Assembly: GCF_000407545.1 (NCBI RefSeq)
Contig: NZ_ASWH01000001.1
Coordinates: 372,001 to 436,000 of the forward strand
Length of the DNA stretch: 64,000 nt
Source: Enterococcus gilvus ATCC BAA-350
Lineage (GTDB): Bacteria > Bacillota > Bacilli > Lactobacillales > Enterococcaceae
Direction: 5' to 3'
The translations under genes and the position numbers were made by a program. This document shows, piece after piece, positions 33,949 through 43,577 of the stretch (positions are counted from its first letter, which is position 1; each line of letters starts with the position of its first letter). The notes below the pieces were generated by a model. The model saw only the letters and a list, made by a program, of their open reading frames with translations, did no database searches and was not told the origin of the DNA.

Positions 33949-36294
33949 GTGAAAAATAAGACTAGATTATTAGCAGCAACGATCATTTTGACTTCGCAAT
34001 TAGTATTGCCAGCCACTAGTTTAGCTGCTACACAGCAATCAGATGAGAGCGTTTCAAGTATATCGCAGAGTCAGAAAACTAGCGAGACAATCAGCAGTAC
34101 ATTGGACAGTTCAACAAAAAGTTCAGACAGACAAAGCAACGATGAAGTAAAAAATGAAAAGACTGCGCCTGCGAATCCGACGGCAGATTCAGCTAAAGAC
34201 GCAAACGATGAATCTATTGATGATTGGATGCCCGATAAAAATCTTCAAGCGATCGTGGCGGGTATTCTTGGAAAAAATGATTTTACAAAAGAAGACATGT
34301 TGTCTATTACAAGTGCTTCTGTTGACGACGTAACAGTCAAAGATGTAAAAGGTATATCTTATGCAAAAAATCTAACTAGCTTAACAGTAACAAATTCTGA
34401 TCTTTCAAATACCGCCAATATGGCAGAGATAGGAACCTTATCCAAGTTAGAAACGATTGTAGCCACGAATGATAACCTTAAAGATTTTTCATTTTTAGCA
34501 AGTTCTCAATTGATTTCATTAACGAATGTAGATATCTCTTATAATAGCTTAACCAACTTGAATAGTCTAAAAGGTGCAAGTTTTCCAAAAATGGAAACGC
34601 TCAATATATCCAATAACCAGCTAACGGATATAACTATATTAGAGAACATAGACGTACCGAAGTTGAAAATATTGAATGCAAGCTTTAATAAAATTAGTGA
34701 TATCACACCTATTAAACATTCTCAGATCGTAAGTGTTGAGCAGTTGATCGTAGCAAATAATTTAATTGAAGATACCAGTGCATTTAAAGATTCCACATTA
34801 ACTAATTTAAAAATGTTGGATGTTTCAAATAATAAAATAAAGGATATCTCTGTTATGAAAGGCCTGCAAAGCAGATATCCTAATTTACAATCTTTTAACG
34901 CGTCAGGAAATCAAATCTCGGATATCACATTTATGGAAGGGTACAACTTAACTACTGCTAACGCAGCTTTTGGACAAACATATGTCCAAGATATAACGAT
35001 GGTGCGGTCAATCGATCCAGAGAAAAAATATTACACGATCCCATTACCTATCAAAAGCGTTTCTTTTGCCTTCAACGAAGAAGGAACGATCAATGTAACA
35101 CCTGATGCAGAGAATGAGGGTTTAAACCTTATGTCTGGTATGGGAATGGGGAGTCCATTCCACGTAAATTATTTTAATGGAGATTTTGGTTCTTTTTGGG
35201 ATGGCACCGCAACTAGTACTGCAGGAATTAAGTCTTTGGCAGTAACAGCACCTCAAGGCAACAACAATTCTATGTATAGTTTTGGGTGGACAGGGGCAGC
35301 TGGTGTATTTCAAGGGCAAGCAAATATTTACGTGAATTGGATAGATGCCCAAGCACCAGTTATTGAGGCTGCCGATCAAACGATACAAGTAGGTGATACC
35401 TTCGATCCAAAGGCTAAAGTAACTGCCTATGATCAACAGAAGGATGGATCAGATAAAGTTGATCTAACAAAAGATATCAAAGTTCTAGAAAATAATGTAA
35501 ACACTAAAAAGCCAGGTGTCTACCCAGTAAAATATTCTGTCACAAATTCCTATGGAGTTAAAACGGACAAATCGATCTCGATTACTGTAGAAGATAAAAA
35601 AGCGGATACCGCAAAAGTAACTTTTAATGCAGGAAAAGGTGGATCATTGTCAGGTAATACAACGCTAGAAGTCCCTAAAGGAACGAAAGTGACAGACTTA
35701 CCTAAAACAGTAGCAAATAAAAATAATATAGAAGATATTTACTTTTTAGACTGGTACCAAAACGGGAAAGTGGTTAATCCCAAAAATGTAACGATCAATG
35801 GAGACACAACCTTTACGGCAAAATTTGGCGCAGCGGTCTATCGTTTATACAATAAAAATAATGGGGACCATCTGTTGACGAAAAATAAAAATGAGAAAAA
35901 TAAAATTGCAGCTAAAGGTTGGAAAGTCGAAACAAATCCTAAAAATGAATACGGAAGAGCTGCCTTTTATGTGCCAGTTCAAGAAGATAGTGCCGGTAAA
36001 AAACAAGTTTATCGTATCTACAATCCTAACAGTGGAGAACATTTCTATACGACGAATAAATCTGAAGCAGATGCTGCTGTGAAGAAAGGGTGGCGCCATG
36101 AAACCGACAGTAATTATACTTGGGTATCAGAAGGAGATGTGAAAATATATCGAGAATTCAATCCCGATGTACACACTGCAGGCAGCCACAACTTTACTAC
36201 AGATTTAAAAGAGCATAAAAACGTTGTGGCTCATGGATGGCGTGATGAATCAAAAGATAGCTCTTTATGGACAGTATTAAAAGCAGGATTTTAA
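33949..36294 (+). CDS. Secreted internalin-like leucine-rich surface protein with DUF5648-like C-terminus
   Basis: A 781-residue exported protein. GTG start at 33949 with GGGGGG upstream; a frame-matched ATG at 33934 lies in that site. Signal peptide about 1-27, then a Ser/Thr/Asp-rich linker. Internalin-type leucine-rich repeats occupy about 137-337 (LTSLTVTNSDLSN, LNISNNQLTDI, LDVSNNKIKDI). A beta-rich segment follows, then an Ig-like domain (about 464-547; IQVGDTFDPKAKVTAYD), an InlB B-repeat-like domain (VTFNAGKGGSL, about 554-624) and a DUF5648-type C-terminus. No LPxTG. From the B-repeat on it is nearly the same protein as at 23328, while the leucine-rich part is of another type. Probably under control of invertible cassette 2. 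Confidence 0.85.
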   Translation: MKNKTRLLAATIILTSQLVLPATSLAATQQSDESVSSISQSQKTSETISSTLDSSTKSSDRQSNDEVKNEKTAPANPTADSAKDANDESIDDWMPDKNLQAIVAGILGKNDFTKEDMLSITSASVDDVTVKDVKGISYAKNLTSLTVTNSDLSNTANMAEIGTLSKLETIVATNDNLKDFSFLASSQLISLTNVDISYNSLTNLNSLKGASFPKMETLNISNNQLTDITILENIDVPKLKILNASFNKISDITPIKHSQIVSVEQLIVANNLIEDTSAFKDSTLTNLKMLDVSNNKIKDISVMKGLQSRYPNLQSFNASGNQISDITFMEGYNLTTANAAFGQTYVQDITMVRSIDPEKKYYTIPLPIKSVSFAFNEEGTINVTPDAENEGLNLMSGMGMGSPFHVNYFNGDFGSFWDGTATSTAGIKSLAVTAPQGNNNSMYSFGWTGAAGVFQGQANIYVNWIDAQAPVIEAADQTIQVGDTFDPKAKVTAYDQQKDGSDKVDLTKDIKVLENNVNTKKPGVYPVKYSVTNSYGVKTDKSISITVEDKKADTAKVTFNAGKGGSLSGNTTLEVPKGTKVTDLPKTVANKNNIEDIYFLDWYQNGKVVNPKNVTINGDTTFTAKFGAAVYRLYNKNNGDHLLTKNKNEKNKIAAKGWKVETNPKNEYGRAAFYVPVQEDSAGKKQVYRIYNPNSGEHFYTTNKSEADAAVKKGWRHETDSNYTWVSEGDVKIYREFNPDVHTAGSHNFTTDLKEHKNVVAHGWRDESKDSSLWTVLKAGF

Positions 36295-36375
36295 CACTAA
36301 AAAAGTCATTAACTGCTTTGACTAAAAGGGAACAGCGACATGATTATAGAAAAATTTCCCCTTCTGTTTCTCTTT

Positions 36376-36414
36376 ACTCCCAATCATCACGTTTAGATGA
36401 TTGGGAGTTTTTTA
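36376..36414 (+). terminator. Terminator of the leucine-rich protein gene
   Basis: CTCCCAATCATC pairs with GATGATTGGGAG around a 7-base loop, followed by TTTTTTA. Confidence 0.9.
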
Positions 36415-36581
36415 TTTGGATGACGTCTGTGAGGAAAAAATATTTATAAATCGAGAAGGACGACGATTAAATTCAATCGCAAACAAAAAATGCACGGCTC
36501 AAGAAGAACTGCGCAATTCTGTTCGTTTTTCTATAGAAAATTGTTCAGCAGAAGGAGCCGCGAAGCTTTTATTATTAGGGG

Positions 36582-36749
36582 TCAATCTTTGCGGATCTTA
36601 GATACATGCTTACTGCGTCCGCCGATTTTTGAGGCAAAGTGATCGGATTCTCGTTTACTAGGGAAAACTAACAATTTCTCAGGGTCTTTGTCACGGGTGC
36701 GTTGGCCTTCTTTACCGATGTAACCATGTAAAACTTTGACAACATACAT
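36582..36749 (-). CDS. Small basic protein (55 aa)
   Basis: A minus-strand frame starting ATG with GGTGATC upstream. It encodes MYVVKVLHGYIGKEGQRTRD, then PEKLLVFPSKRESDHFASKI and a basic tail GGRSKHVSKIRKD. A strand-rich N-terminus, a helix and a lysine-rich end suggest a small compact cytoplasmic protein. It lies alone between the leucine-rich protein gene and the glycerate operon. I do not recognise the family; the overlapping plus-strand frame (36401-36601) has no ribosome binding site and looks like its shadow. Confidence 0.6.
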   Translation of the reverse strand: MYVVKVLHGYIGKEGQRTRDKDPEKLLVFPSKRESDHFASKIGGRSKHVSKIRKD

Positions 36750-36932
36750 ACGATCACCTGCTTTTGAAGTTTAGCTTATAGTATACGGATGAAAAAAAGG
36801 AAAGCAATGTTTCTGCTTCATACCAAAAAACATTTGTGCAGATGCACAAATGATACTGTTAATCTGCCAATTCTATTTGAGTGTCAAAATATTAAAATGG
36901 AAACGTAATCAAAAATAAGGGAGAGAATTCAC

Positions 36933-38225
36933 ATGGCGAGTATTACGATTCCGTGGTATGCGGCGATTATAGGTTTGGTTTGTGCAATACTTTTGATTTT
37001 AAAGAAAATGAATCCGGTTTATTCATTGTTTTTAGGGGCGATTATAGGTTGTCTAATCGGAGGCGCCTCATTAAATGATACAGTGAATATCTTGATTAGC
37101 GGCACGCAAAGTATCATGGGGACTGCAATCCGAGTCTTAGCAGCAGGGATGCTGGCGGGTGTAATGATGGAGTCTGGTGCGGCAGAGTCGATTGCACACG
37201 CGATCGTTAATAAGCTTGGTACGAACAAAGCGCTCTTATCTTTAGCATTGTCTACGATGATCATCACGGCAGTGGGCGTATTCATTCCAGTAGCTGTATT
37301 GATTGTTGCGCCGATTGCATTGTCAGTAGGAAAACAGACGGGAATCAGTAAGCTAGCATTATTGACAGCGCTATCTGGTGGAGGAAAAGCGGGTAATATC
37401 ATTTCTCCGAATCCGAATACGATTGCAGCGGCGAATGGGTTCAAATTAGATCTTAGCAGTGTCATGATCGCTGGGCTCGTCCCTGCACTTTGTGGGCTGG
37501 CAGCGGCTGTCATTATTGCCAGTTTGATCAAAAAGAAAGGGATCATGGTACAAGAGAGTGACATCGCAGATGAAGAGGGAAAACCATTGATGCCTTTAAG
37601 TAAAGCCTTGATTGCGCCAGTTTTGTCCATCGTCTTGCTGCTGATCAACCCAATAGGAACGATGCTCCATATTCAAGCTTTATCGAATTTGAAAATTGAT
37701 GCCATGTACATCTTACCTTTTGCATCCGTTGTTGGTACGATTGCAATGGGACATGCACGACAAATCCGCGATTATTCAAAAGCTGGTATCTATCGTGTGA
37801 CAGATACCGTTCTGATTTTAATCGGTGCAGGGGCGATCGCGGGTTTGATCTCGGTCTCTGATCTATCGAAGCAAGTCGTTCATTTAATCTCCATCACAGG
37901 CATATCAGGAACATTCTTAGCACCTATATCAGGTATTTTGATGGGACTGGCAGTCGGTTCGACTTCTACCGCCGTTATTTTGGCGACGGGTTCATTCGGA
38001 AATGCGATCCTTGCAACAGGAACCTCTTCATTAGCAGCGGCAGTTATGGTCCATACAGGTGCTACAGTGATTGACAGTGTGCCGCAAGGAAACTATTTTC
38101 ACATCACCGCCAATAGTATGCACATGTCCATCAAGGAACGGATGAAAGTCATTCCTTATGAGATTTGTGTAGGTGGGGTCATGACGATCGTTGCAACGGT
38201 TTTATACGGATTTATTTTGAAGTAA
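36933..38225 (+). CDS. GntP-family permease, probably for glycerate
   Basis: A 430-residue polytopic permease of the gluconate:H+ symporter (GntP) family, with about 12 to 14 membrane segments. Family features: LILKKMNPVYSLFLGAIIG near the start, GGGKAGNIISPNPNTIAAA in the middle and GSTSTAVILATGSFGNAILA near the end. The next gene is glycerate kinase, 72 bases on, so glycerate is the most likely substrate. The third gene is a CdaR-type sugar-diacid regulator. GGGAGAG precedes the ATG. Confidence 0.87.
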   Translation: MASITIPWYAAIIGLVCAILLILKKMNPVYSLFLGAIIGCLIGGASLNDTVNILISGTQSIMGTAIRVLAAGMLAGVMMESGAAESIAHAIVNKLGTNKALLSLALSTMIITAVGVFIPVAVLIVAPIALSVGKQTGISKLALLTALSGGGKAGNIISPNPNTIAAANGFKLDLSSVMIAGLVPALCGLAAAVIIASLIKKKGIMVQESDIADEEGKPLMPLSKALIAPVLSIVLLLINPIGTMLHIQALSNLKIDAMYILPFASVVGTIAMGHARQIRDYSKAGIYRVTDTVLILIGAGAIAGLISVSDLSKQVVHLISITGISGTFLAPISGILMGLAVGSTSTAVILATGSFGNAILATGTSSLAAAVMVHTGATVIDSVPQGNYFHITANSMHMSIKERMKVIPYEICVGGVMTIVATVLYGFILK

Positions 38226-38297
38226 AGGAACTTATTTTACCAACTGGCTTGTAAGTATGCGAAGAGTTAAGATTATTTTTAGATAAGGAGAATGACC

Positions 38298-39434
38298 ATG
38301 AAAAAAACGTTTGTGTTAGCGCCGGATTCTTTCAAAGAAAGTATGAGCGCTAAAAAAGCCTGTGAGGCAATGGAGCGAGGGATTCGCAAAGTCCAGCCGA
38401 ACGCGGAGGTCATTCATATTCCAATGGCTGACGGAGGAGAGGGAACGGTAGATGCCTTAGTCGATGGCAGCAAAGGGACACGTATTTCAGTTGAGGTCTC
38501 TGGGCCGATCCCTACAGAAAAAGTTTCGACATATTACGGATTGCTGGCGGACGAAGAGACTGCAGTCATGGAAATGGCCAAAGCCAACGGCATCGAACTT
38601 TTGGCTGAGAATAAGCGAAATCCCCTGATCACCTCTACCTACGGAACGGGTGAAATGATCAAAGATGCGTTAGAAAAAGGGGTAAAGAAAATCATCATCG
38701 GCATCGGCGGCAGTGTGACGAATGACGGCGGAGCCGGGATGGCACAAGCTTTAGGCGCCCGTCTGTTAGATGAAGAAAACAACGAATTGCCTGTTGGCGG
38801 CGGCGCCTTGGGAAGACTGGCAATGATTGATCTTAAGCCATTAGATCCGCGATTAAAGCAGACAGAGATCATTATTGCCAGCGATGTCACCAATCCTTTG
38901 ACTGGACCAGATGGCGCTTCGGTGGTCTTTGGGCCGCAAAAAGGTGCGACACCTGAAATGGTCAAAGTATTAGACGACAACCTCGCTCATTACGCGGCCG
39001 TTATCAAAAAAGAGTTCGCCATAGATATTGAAGCCAAACCCGGTGCAGGTGCCGCGGGAGGGTTGGGCGCCGGACTTTTAGTCTTTGCGGGAGCGAAGAT
39101 GCGTTCAGGAGTCGATCTAGTGATCGAGTTGACGCACTTGGAGGAGGCGATCTTGCAGGCGGATTACGTGTTCACTGGTGAAGGCGGCATGGATTTTCAA
39201 ACCAAGTTCGGAAAAGCACCTTATGGTGTAGCAAAGGTTGCCAAAAAGCATCATAAGCCTGTCTTTGCATGCGCAGGATCTATTGGTGAACAAGTTGACG
39301 TGCTCTATGACGAAGGCATGACAGCTATTTTTGGGATATTGGCTAAAGTAGAGTCCATAGAGGCTGCGTTGCAGTCAGGAGAGCGCAATTTGGAACGAAC
39401 CGTCGAAAATATCGTGCGTGTTTTATCTGTCTAA
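38298..39434 (+). CDS. Glycerate kinase, type 1
   Basis: A 378-residue enzyme that phosphorylates D-glycerate with ATP to 2- or 3-phosphoglycerate, feeding lower glycolysis. It shows the class I signature: LAPDSFKESMSAKKA at the N-terminus, MADGGEGTVDAL, a glycine-rich stretch IGIGGSVTNDGGAGMAQALG, PGAGAAGGLGAGLL and GEGGMDFQTKFGKAP. The ATG at 38298 is chosen since AGGAG lies 7 bases upstream; the earlier in-frame ATG at 38292 is too close. It is the middle gene of the permease-kinase-regulator unit. Confidence 0.92.
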   Translation: MKKTFVLAPDSFKESMSAKKACEAMERGIRKVQPNAEVIHIPMADGGEGTVDALVDGSKGTRISVEVSGPIPTEKVSTYYGLLADEETAVMEMAKANGIELLAENKRNPLITSTYGTGEMIKDALEKGVKKIIIGIGGSVTNDGGAGMAQALGARLLDEENNELPVGGGALGRLAMIDLKPLDPRLKQTEIIIASDVTNPLTGPDGASVVFGPQKGATPEMVKVLDDNLAHYAAVIKKEFAIDIEAKPGAGAAGGLGAGLLVFAGAKMRSGVDLVIELTHLEEAILQADYVFTGEGGMDFQTKFGKAPYGVAKVAKKHHKPVFACAGSIGEQVDVLYDEGMTAIFGILAKVESIEAALQSGERNLERTVENIVRVLSV

Positions 39435-39512
39435 GCGAAGCGGATATTTTGTCATCTATGAAAAGATCGCTAAACTAAGAATAAAGCAAAGCATGTGTAG
39501 GGCGGGAGAACA

Positions 39513-40523
39513 GTGAGCAATTTATTGACGAAGGAACAAGCCAATTTGATCGTGCAGAAGTTGATGTCTGATATTCCTTATAATATTAATATCATGAACG
39601 AGCAAGGGTTCATCATTGCAAGTGGGAAGAAAGGAAGAATCGGCGAACGTCACCGCGGCGCTGAGCGAGCCATTTCTCAAGGTCAAATGGTTGAAGTCTA
39701 CAAGGATACATCCTTAGAAAAAAGAGGTACTAATGAACCAATCATCTTGAATGGGGAATTATTGGGAGTAGTAGGAATCTCTGGTGAACCGGAAGAAGTG
39801 CGCCCCTTCACCAAGCTTGTAAAGTCCATCGTGCTTCTCTTAGTTGAAGAGCTCAATGAATTCAGTAAAAAGGAAAAGAAAAATCAGCAGAAGCGTGATT
39901 TTTTAAACGAACTGCTTGCGACGAAAGAACGGTATGAGGAAGCAACGGTCCACAGAGCGTTGGAGGCGTATGGCATCAATTTACTGATGCTGAATCGGTG
40001 TGTTTGGGCATCTGAACAAGAGGATTTGCGTCTACTGTTTCCTTTACATGAAATATTTGAATGGAATGGTCGTTATTTGGTTTTTGTAGATACAGAGACA
40101 ACGATTGATCAGTTGAAAGGCTCTCTGATCGTAAGCCCACCACGTCTGAATTTGGGAGAATGCTTGAAAGAGGTGGAGAATACCTATTTGTATCTGCTCT
40201 TTTTAAAGATTCCGATGACTCAGCTCTTTTTCACAGAGTCCTATTATTATGCGCAGTTGTTTGATTTTCCGCTGTCTGTAGACTCTATACTGTTAAAAAA
40301 AGTGGAAACAATCTATGAAGAGTACTATGAAACACTGATTTGTCTGGCTGAGACTAGTACAAATATCAAGGCCGGAGCAGAGCATCTGCACATCCATCGA
40401 AATACCTTAAATTACCGAATCCAGCGTATCTCAGAGTTGACTGGAAAAGACCCGCGGACATGGTCGGATCTTTGGCTATTGATGTATCACTTTGCCTATT
40501 GCTTTAAAAGACGATTGAATTAG
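39513..40523 (+). CDS. cdaR: CdaR-type sugar-diacid/glycerate regulator
   Basis: A 336-residue regulator with an N-terminal sugar-diacid recognition domain (about 1-135; INIMNEQGFIIASGKKGRIGERH, then GVVGISGEPEEVRPFTKLVKS). A central linker domain and a C-terminal PucR-type HTH follow (AGAEHLHIHRNTLNYRIQRI, about residues 290-310). CdaR proteins activate uptake and catabolism of glycerate, galactarate and glucarate in response to the substrate, which fits the preceding permease and kinase. The start is GTG with GGGCGGGAG upstream. The terminator overlaps the stop codon. Confidence 0.88.
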   Translation: MSNLLTKEQANLIVQKLMSDIPYNINIMNEQGFIIASGKKGRIGERHRGAERAISQGQMVEVYKDTSLEKRGTNEPIILNGELLGVVGISGEPEEVRPFTKLVKSIVLLLVEELNEFSKKEKKNQQKRDFLNELLATKERYEEATVHRALEAYGINLLMLNRCVWASEQEDLRLLFPLHEIFEWNGRYLVFVDTETTIDQLKGSLIVSPPRLNLGECLKEVENTYLYLLFLKIPMTQLFFTESYYYAQLFDFPLSVDSILLKKVETIYEEYYETLICLAETSTNIKAGAEHLHIHRNTLNYRIQRISELTGKDPRTWSDLWLLMYHFAYCFKRRLN

Positions 40524-40552
40524 AAAGACGTATCTAATTCAATCGTCATTTT
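40510..40552 (+). terminator. Terminator of the glycerate operon
   Basis: GACGATTGAATTAGA and its exact complement around AAGACGTA, followed by ATTTTTTG; the left arm includes the cdaR stop codon. Confidence 0.9.
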
Positions 40553-40938
40553 TTGCGTTTAAAAATAATCATAAAAATTCAATTATTTTACTTATCAAAA
40601 ATAAGAATAAATGCTAACAAGAATGGTGTTTATTAGTGTGTACCTATCCTTTTTTTGAAGCCGAAGTCCCTTCCTGTCGCTACATTTATTTTATTAATAA
40701 AACCTCCTAATTACTTGTTTAAAGCCTTTTATATGTTCTTTTTCAGACAGATTTTTTCTAATTGTTGACGATTGATTTATGAGAGTTTAATTGTTACTAA
40801 AATAACAATCGTTCTGTTATTATCATCTTTAGGATTCTTATTTTTATCCTTATTTTTACCCAAAGAACATAAAAATGAATGAAGATGAGATCTGATGCAA
40901 CGAGCAATTGGTTGCAAAACTGAAAAGAGGTGTGATAA
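40553..40938. other. Upstream region of the WxL locus
   Basis: No gene is seen in these 386 bases. TTGACG at about 40763 with TAATTG 17 bases on is a possible promoter for the WxL operon. The pair of regions AATTGTTACT/AATAACAATT near 40790-40810 is a small palindrome and a possible operator. Confidence 0.35.
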
Positions 40939-43197
40939 ATGCGAGAGGCTTTTTTTAGTAAAAAAGTTCGGACCATCCTTGTTTTTTGTCTCTTCTGTTT
41001 TTTTACTGGTTTTTCAGTCTTTCTGATAGGATCACCAACTATCCAAGCGGTCACAGGAAATCCTGCCGTTCCTAAAGGGGCAATCTCCGTAGACGGAATT
41101 TTTGCTCCACCCAATATACAAACGAAATCAGGGGGGACAAGCGGGAATACCGGTGTCACTGTAGGACCAAGCACTGAAAATAATGGGGTTCCCTTCTCGG
41201 AAGTAACGTTATCTGGTCAACAAAACGCCGTATCCATCTGGTCGGATGCCCCGTATCGAATGGACTTCTCGAAAAGCTTTCATGGACGAGCGTATGTCAA
41301 CTTTGGAACAGTACAAGCGGATGGTTTTGCGTTTGTGATGCAAAATGATAGTCGAAAAACAGCTGCTTTGACCAAGGCGTTATCCGGAAATGATGGTCAA
41401 AATCTTGGGGTTTATGGAGATTCAGGATCAAGTGCATTTTTTGGAGTTCTAGTATCGACTCCTGAAAAAAAAGCAATTCAAAACTCAGTATCCATTGAGT
41501 TCGATTTATATGCTAATATCAGCGGCGATAATATGTACGATGCTGATTTTCCTAAAGTTCCACATATGGCTTATAGCTTTCCAGGTGATTTGAATAAAGG
41601 ATATGTTTCAAATGGATCTAACGGTAACAATTGGACAGAATATGGTGGGGGAGTAAAAGCTAAAGTCCATCACTACAGTCCGCAGCTTCTGAACGGAATT
41701 GTAGGAAATACTATTCAGGACAATACGTGGTATGAATTCCGTTACGATTTTGACAAGACAAGCGCTTCTTTTACCTATTATTTGATGAATCCGATGACAG
41801 GTGCTAAAACCCCTGTCACGTCGATCCCTTGGTCAGATTTAAGTTCTGCGCTGAAATTATCTGAGAACAATAATAAGGCATACTGGGGATTTACAGGATC
41901 GAATGGTGCGGCAAATGGCGAGGTCAAATTTGTCTTTACGCAAGTTCCCGTCGATCTAGATGCTGGATTAAAAAATGATGTCTCGAGTGGTCAAGCCTCC
42001 ATTGTTGACCCTAGTGGGAACGACAACTATCAAGCATCGCTTCCTGCTGCGCAATACGGTGACCCAGTGACGATGAGAAGTCACTTTTCTGTGATGCAAG
42101 GAGAAGATTCTTTAGCTGTCAATGACTGGGATACTGTGATCAATCCAACTGTTTTTGATTTAACAAAATCCGTAACTAATGTTCAGGCAATCATTGACAA
42201 TAAGGTGATGCAAGGAACGGTTATTGAACAGGATGCGGTCAGCGGCCAAGTCAAAGTAACGTTTCCTGGGTTGAAGCTGCCGCCAGGAAAAGCGATTGAT
42301 CTTCAATACACGGCACAGACGAAAGCGACGGGAGAAACACAAAAAACAATGTTATCTAGCTCTATCCATACGACAGAGTTAGGAAATAATACACCGAGAA
42401 CATTTCCAAGCAATCCTGTGTCTTTTTGGACGCATGCGGAAGCACCGACGCAACTAGACTGGGATCAGAGTACGACGAATCCTGTCAAAGAAATCAATGT
42501 AGATAAGTCGGAGCTTACTCAAGGATACCAAGGAACGTTTCTTTGGAACGACTCAGACAACGGTGAAAAAGTGCAGTTTTATTTAAAAAAAGGCAATGAA
42601 ACGATTCAGAAACTGCCTCAATTAACAACAAACGGAACACCGACACAGCAAACGGCAAATTTCACGATCCCGAACGACAAAATAACGTATGGGGAAAATG
42701 ATTTGAAAGTAGAGGCTTATCATTTAGACAAGGATGCAAAAGAGATCAAGGAAAAAAACAGTCTCACATTAAAACTAAATGTAAGCGGGAAGTTGATCCT
42801 TCAATCTGCGCCTTCTGCATTAAAATGGACTGGTCGTTTGGCTGGAGATTCAAAAGGAACTTTGACGCGGGATGCCGGGAACACAATGGCACTTAACGTG
42901 TTGGACAGCCGAGAAAAGGATCATGAGTGGTCGGTTGGAGTCACTGCAGAAACGCAGCCTCAAACGCCTTTTCATTTGGTTTGGCGGCAAGCAAATGCAT
43001 CGGATCAGCCAATCACTGATACGCCGATCCCGGTGATGAATGCCAGCAGTGTTTCAGCAAACAATTATGTCTATTCCGAAGAGTGGAAGGAATCTGAAGG
43101 AGTATTGCTGCAAAGCAAGGAGTATTTGCACGTCGGCGATTACAGCGGGAAGATTCTTGTTCATTGGAACCTTTATGACACAGAAACACCAGAATAG
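40939..43197 (+). CDS. WxL-locus lectin-like surface protein
   Basis: A 752-residue exported protein. N-terminal signal peptide (about 1-37, ending near IQAVTG). An L-type-lectin-like domain occupies about 65-330: conserved bits are YRMDFSKSFHGRAYVNFGTVQADGFAFVMQ, GVYGDSG and SVSIEFDLYAN. Beta-rich Ig-like segments fill the rest (about 340-750). No LPxTG and no membrane tail. It heads a five-gene unit of the WxL type, in which a large extracellular protein is held at the wall by WxL and DUF916/DUF3324 partners. Such loci mediate surface attachment, for example to host matrix. The ligand is unknown. Confidence 0.8.
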   Translation: MREAFFSKKVRTILVFCLFCFFTGFSVFLIGSPTIQAVTGNPAVPKGAISVDGIFAPPNIQTKSGGTSGNTGVTVGPSTENNGVPFSEVTLSGQQNAVSIWSDAPYRMDFSKSFHGRAYVNFGTVQADGFAFVMQNDSRKTAALTKALSGNDGQNLGVYGDSGSSAFFGVLVSTPEKKAIQNSVSIEFDLYANISGDNMYDADFPKVPHMAYSFPGDLNKGYVSNGSNGNNWTEYGGGVKAKVHHYSPQLLNGIVGNTIQDNTWYEFRYDFDKTSASFTYYLMNPMTGAKTPVTSIPWSDLSSALKLSENNNKAYWGFTGSNGAANGEVKFVFTQVPVDLDAGLKNDVSSGQASIVDPSGNDNYQASLPAAQYGDPVTMRSHFSVMQGEDSLAVNDWDTVINPTVFDLTKSVTNVQAIIDNKVMQGTVIEQDAVSGQVKVTFPGLKLPPGKAIDLQYTAQTKATGETQKTMLSSSIHTTELGNNTPRTFPSNPVSFWTHAEAPTQLDWDQSTTNPVKEINVDKSELTQGYQGTFLWNDSDNGEKVQFYLKKGNETIQKLPQLTTNGTPTQQTANFTIPNDKITYGENDLKVEAYHLDKDAKEIKEKNSLTLKLNVSGKLILQSAPSALKWTGRLAGDSKGTLTRDAGNTMALNVLDSREKDHEWSVGVTAETQPQTPFHLVWRQANASDQPITDTPIPVMNASSVSANNYVYSEEWKESEGVLLQSKEYLHVGDYSGKILVHWNLYDTETPE

Positions 43198-43211
43198 GGG
43201 AGAAAACACGC

Positions 43212-43577
43212 ATGTTTAAAGCATTCAGCATATGGATTCTATTACTCGGCAACATGATCTGCGGCGGAACATCGGTGCTTGCGTCTGAACAATCAAACGT
43301 GACTTCGGATGAACAGTCCGTCATCTTCCGTTTGATCGATAAAAATCCCAATGTTGCGCATGACGATCACTTGTCTCCGAGAAGAGGACTCAGCAGTATC
43401 AAAAAAGGCGCTCCTACAATAGTCATATTTGGTAAAAGATGGCATATGCTGCCTAAAACAAATGATACAAACCTAGTGCTGCTTTCCTTTATCGGAACAT
43501 TGCTAGTGGGACTGGTACTGCTGATTTTTTGGAAACGAAGGAGGAAGCAGGATGAAGAGGAAACAAAGAAGCGCTAA
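43212..43577 (+). CDS. Small WxL-locus protein with variant LPKTN sorting signal
   Basis: A 121-residue protein: signal peptide (about 1-25), a short extracellular part of about 50 residues, then MLPKTNDTN, a hydrophobic helix (LVLLSFIGTLLVGLVLLIF) and a basic tail WKRRRKQDEEETKKR. This is the layout of a sortase substrate, but the motif is LPKTN, with Asn in place of the usual Gly. WxL loci usually include one such small LPxTG protein. Its 3' end overlaps the next gene by 26 bases, so the two are translationally linked. Confidence 0.8.
   Translation: MFKAFSIWILLLGNMICGGTSVLASEQSNVTSDEQSVIFRLIDKNPNVAHDDHLSPRRGLSSIKKGAPTIVIFGKRWHMLPKTNDTNLVLLSFIGTLLVGLVLLIFWKRRRKQDEEETKKR

Noticed and set aside
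36401..36601. Plus-strand 66-residue frame
   Set aside because: No ribosome binding site, no family look, and it overlaps the better supported minus-strand small gene at 36582-36749.
37019..37648. 209-residue minus-strand frame inside the GntP permease gene
   Set aside because: Shadow of a membrane-protein gene on the other strand; no start context and no sensible protein.
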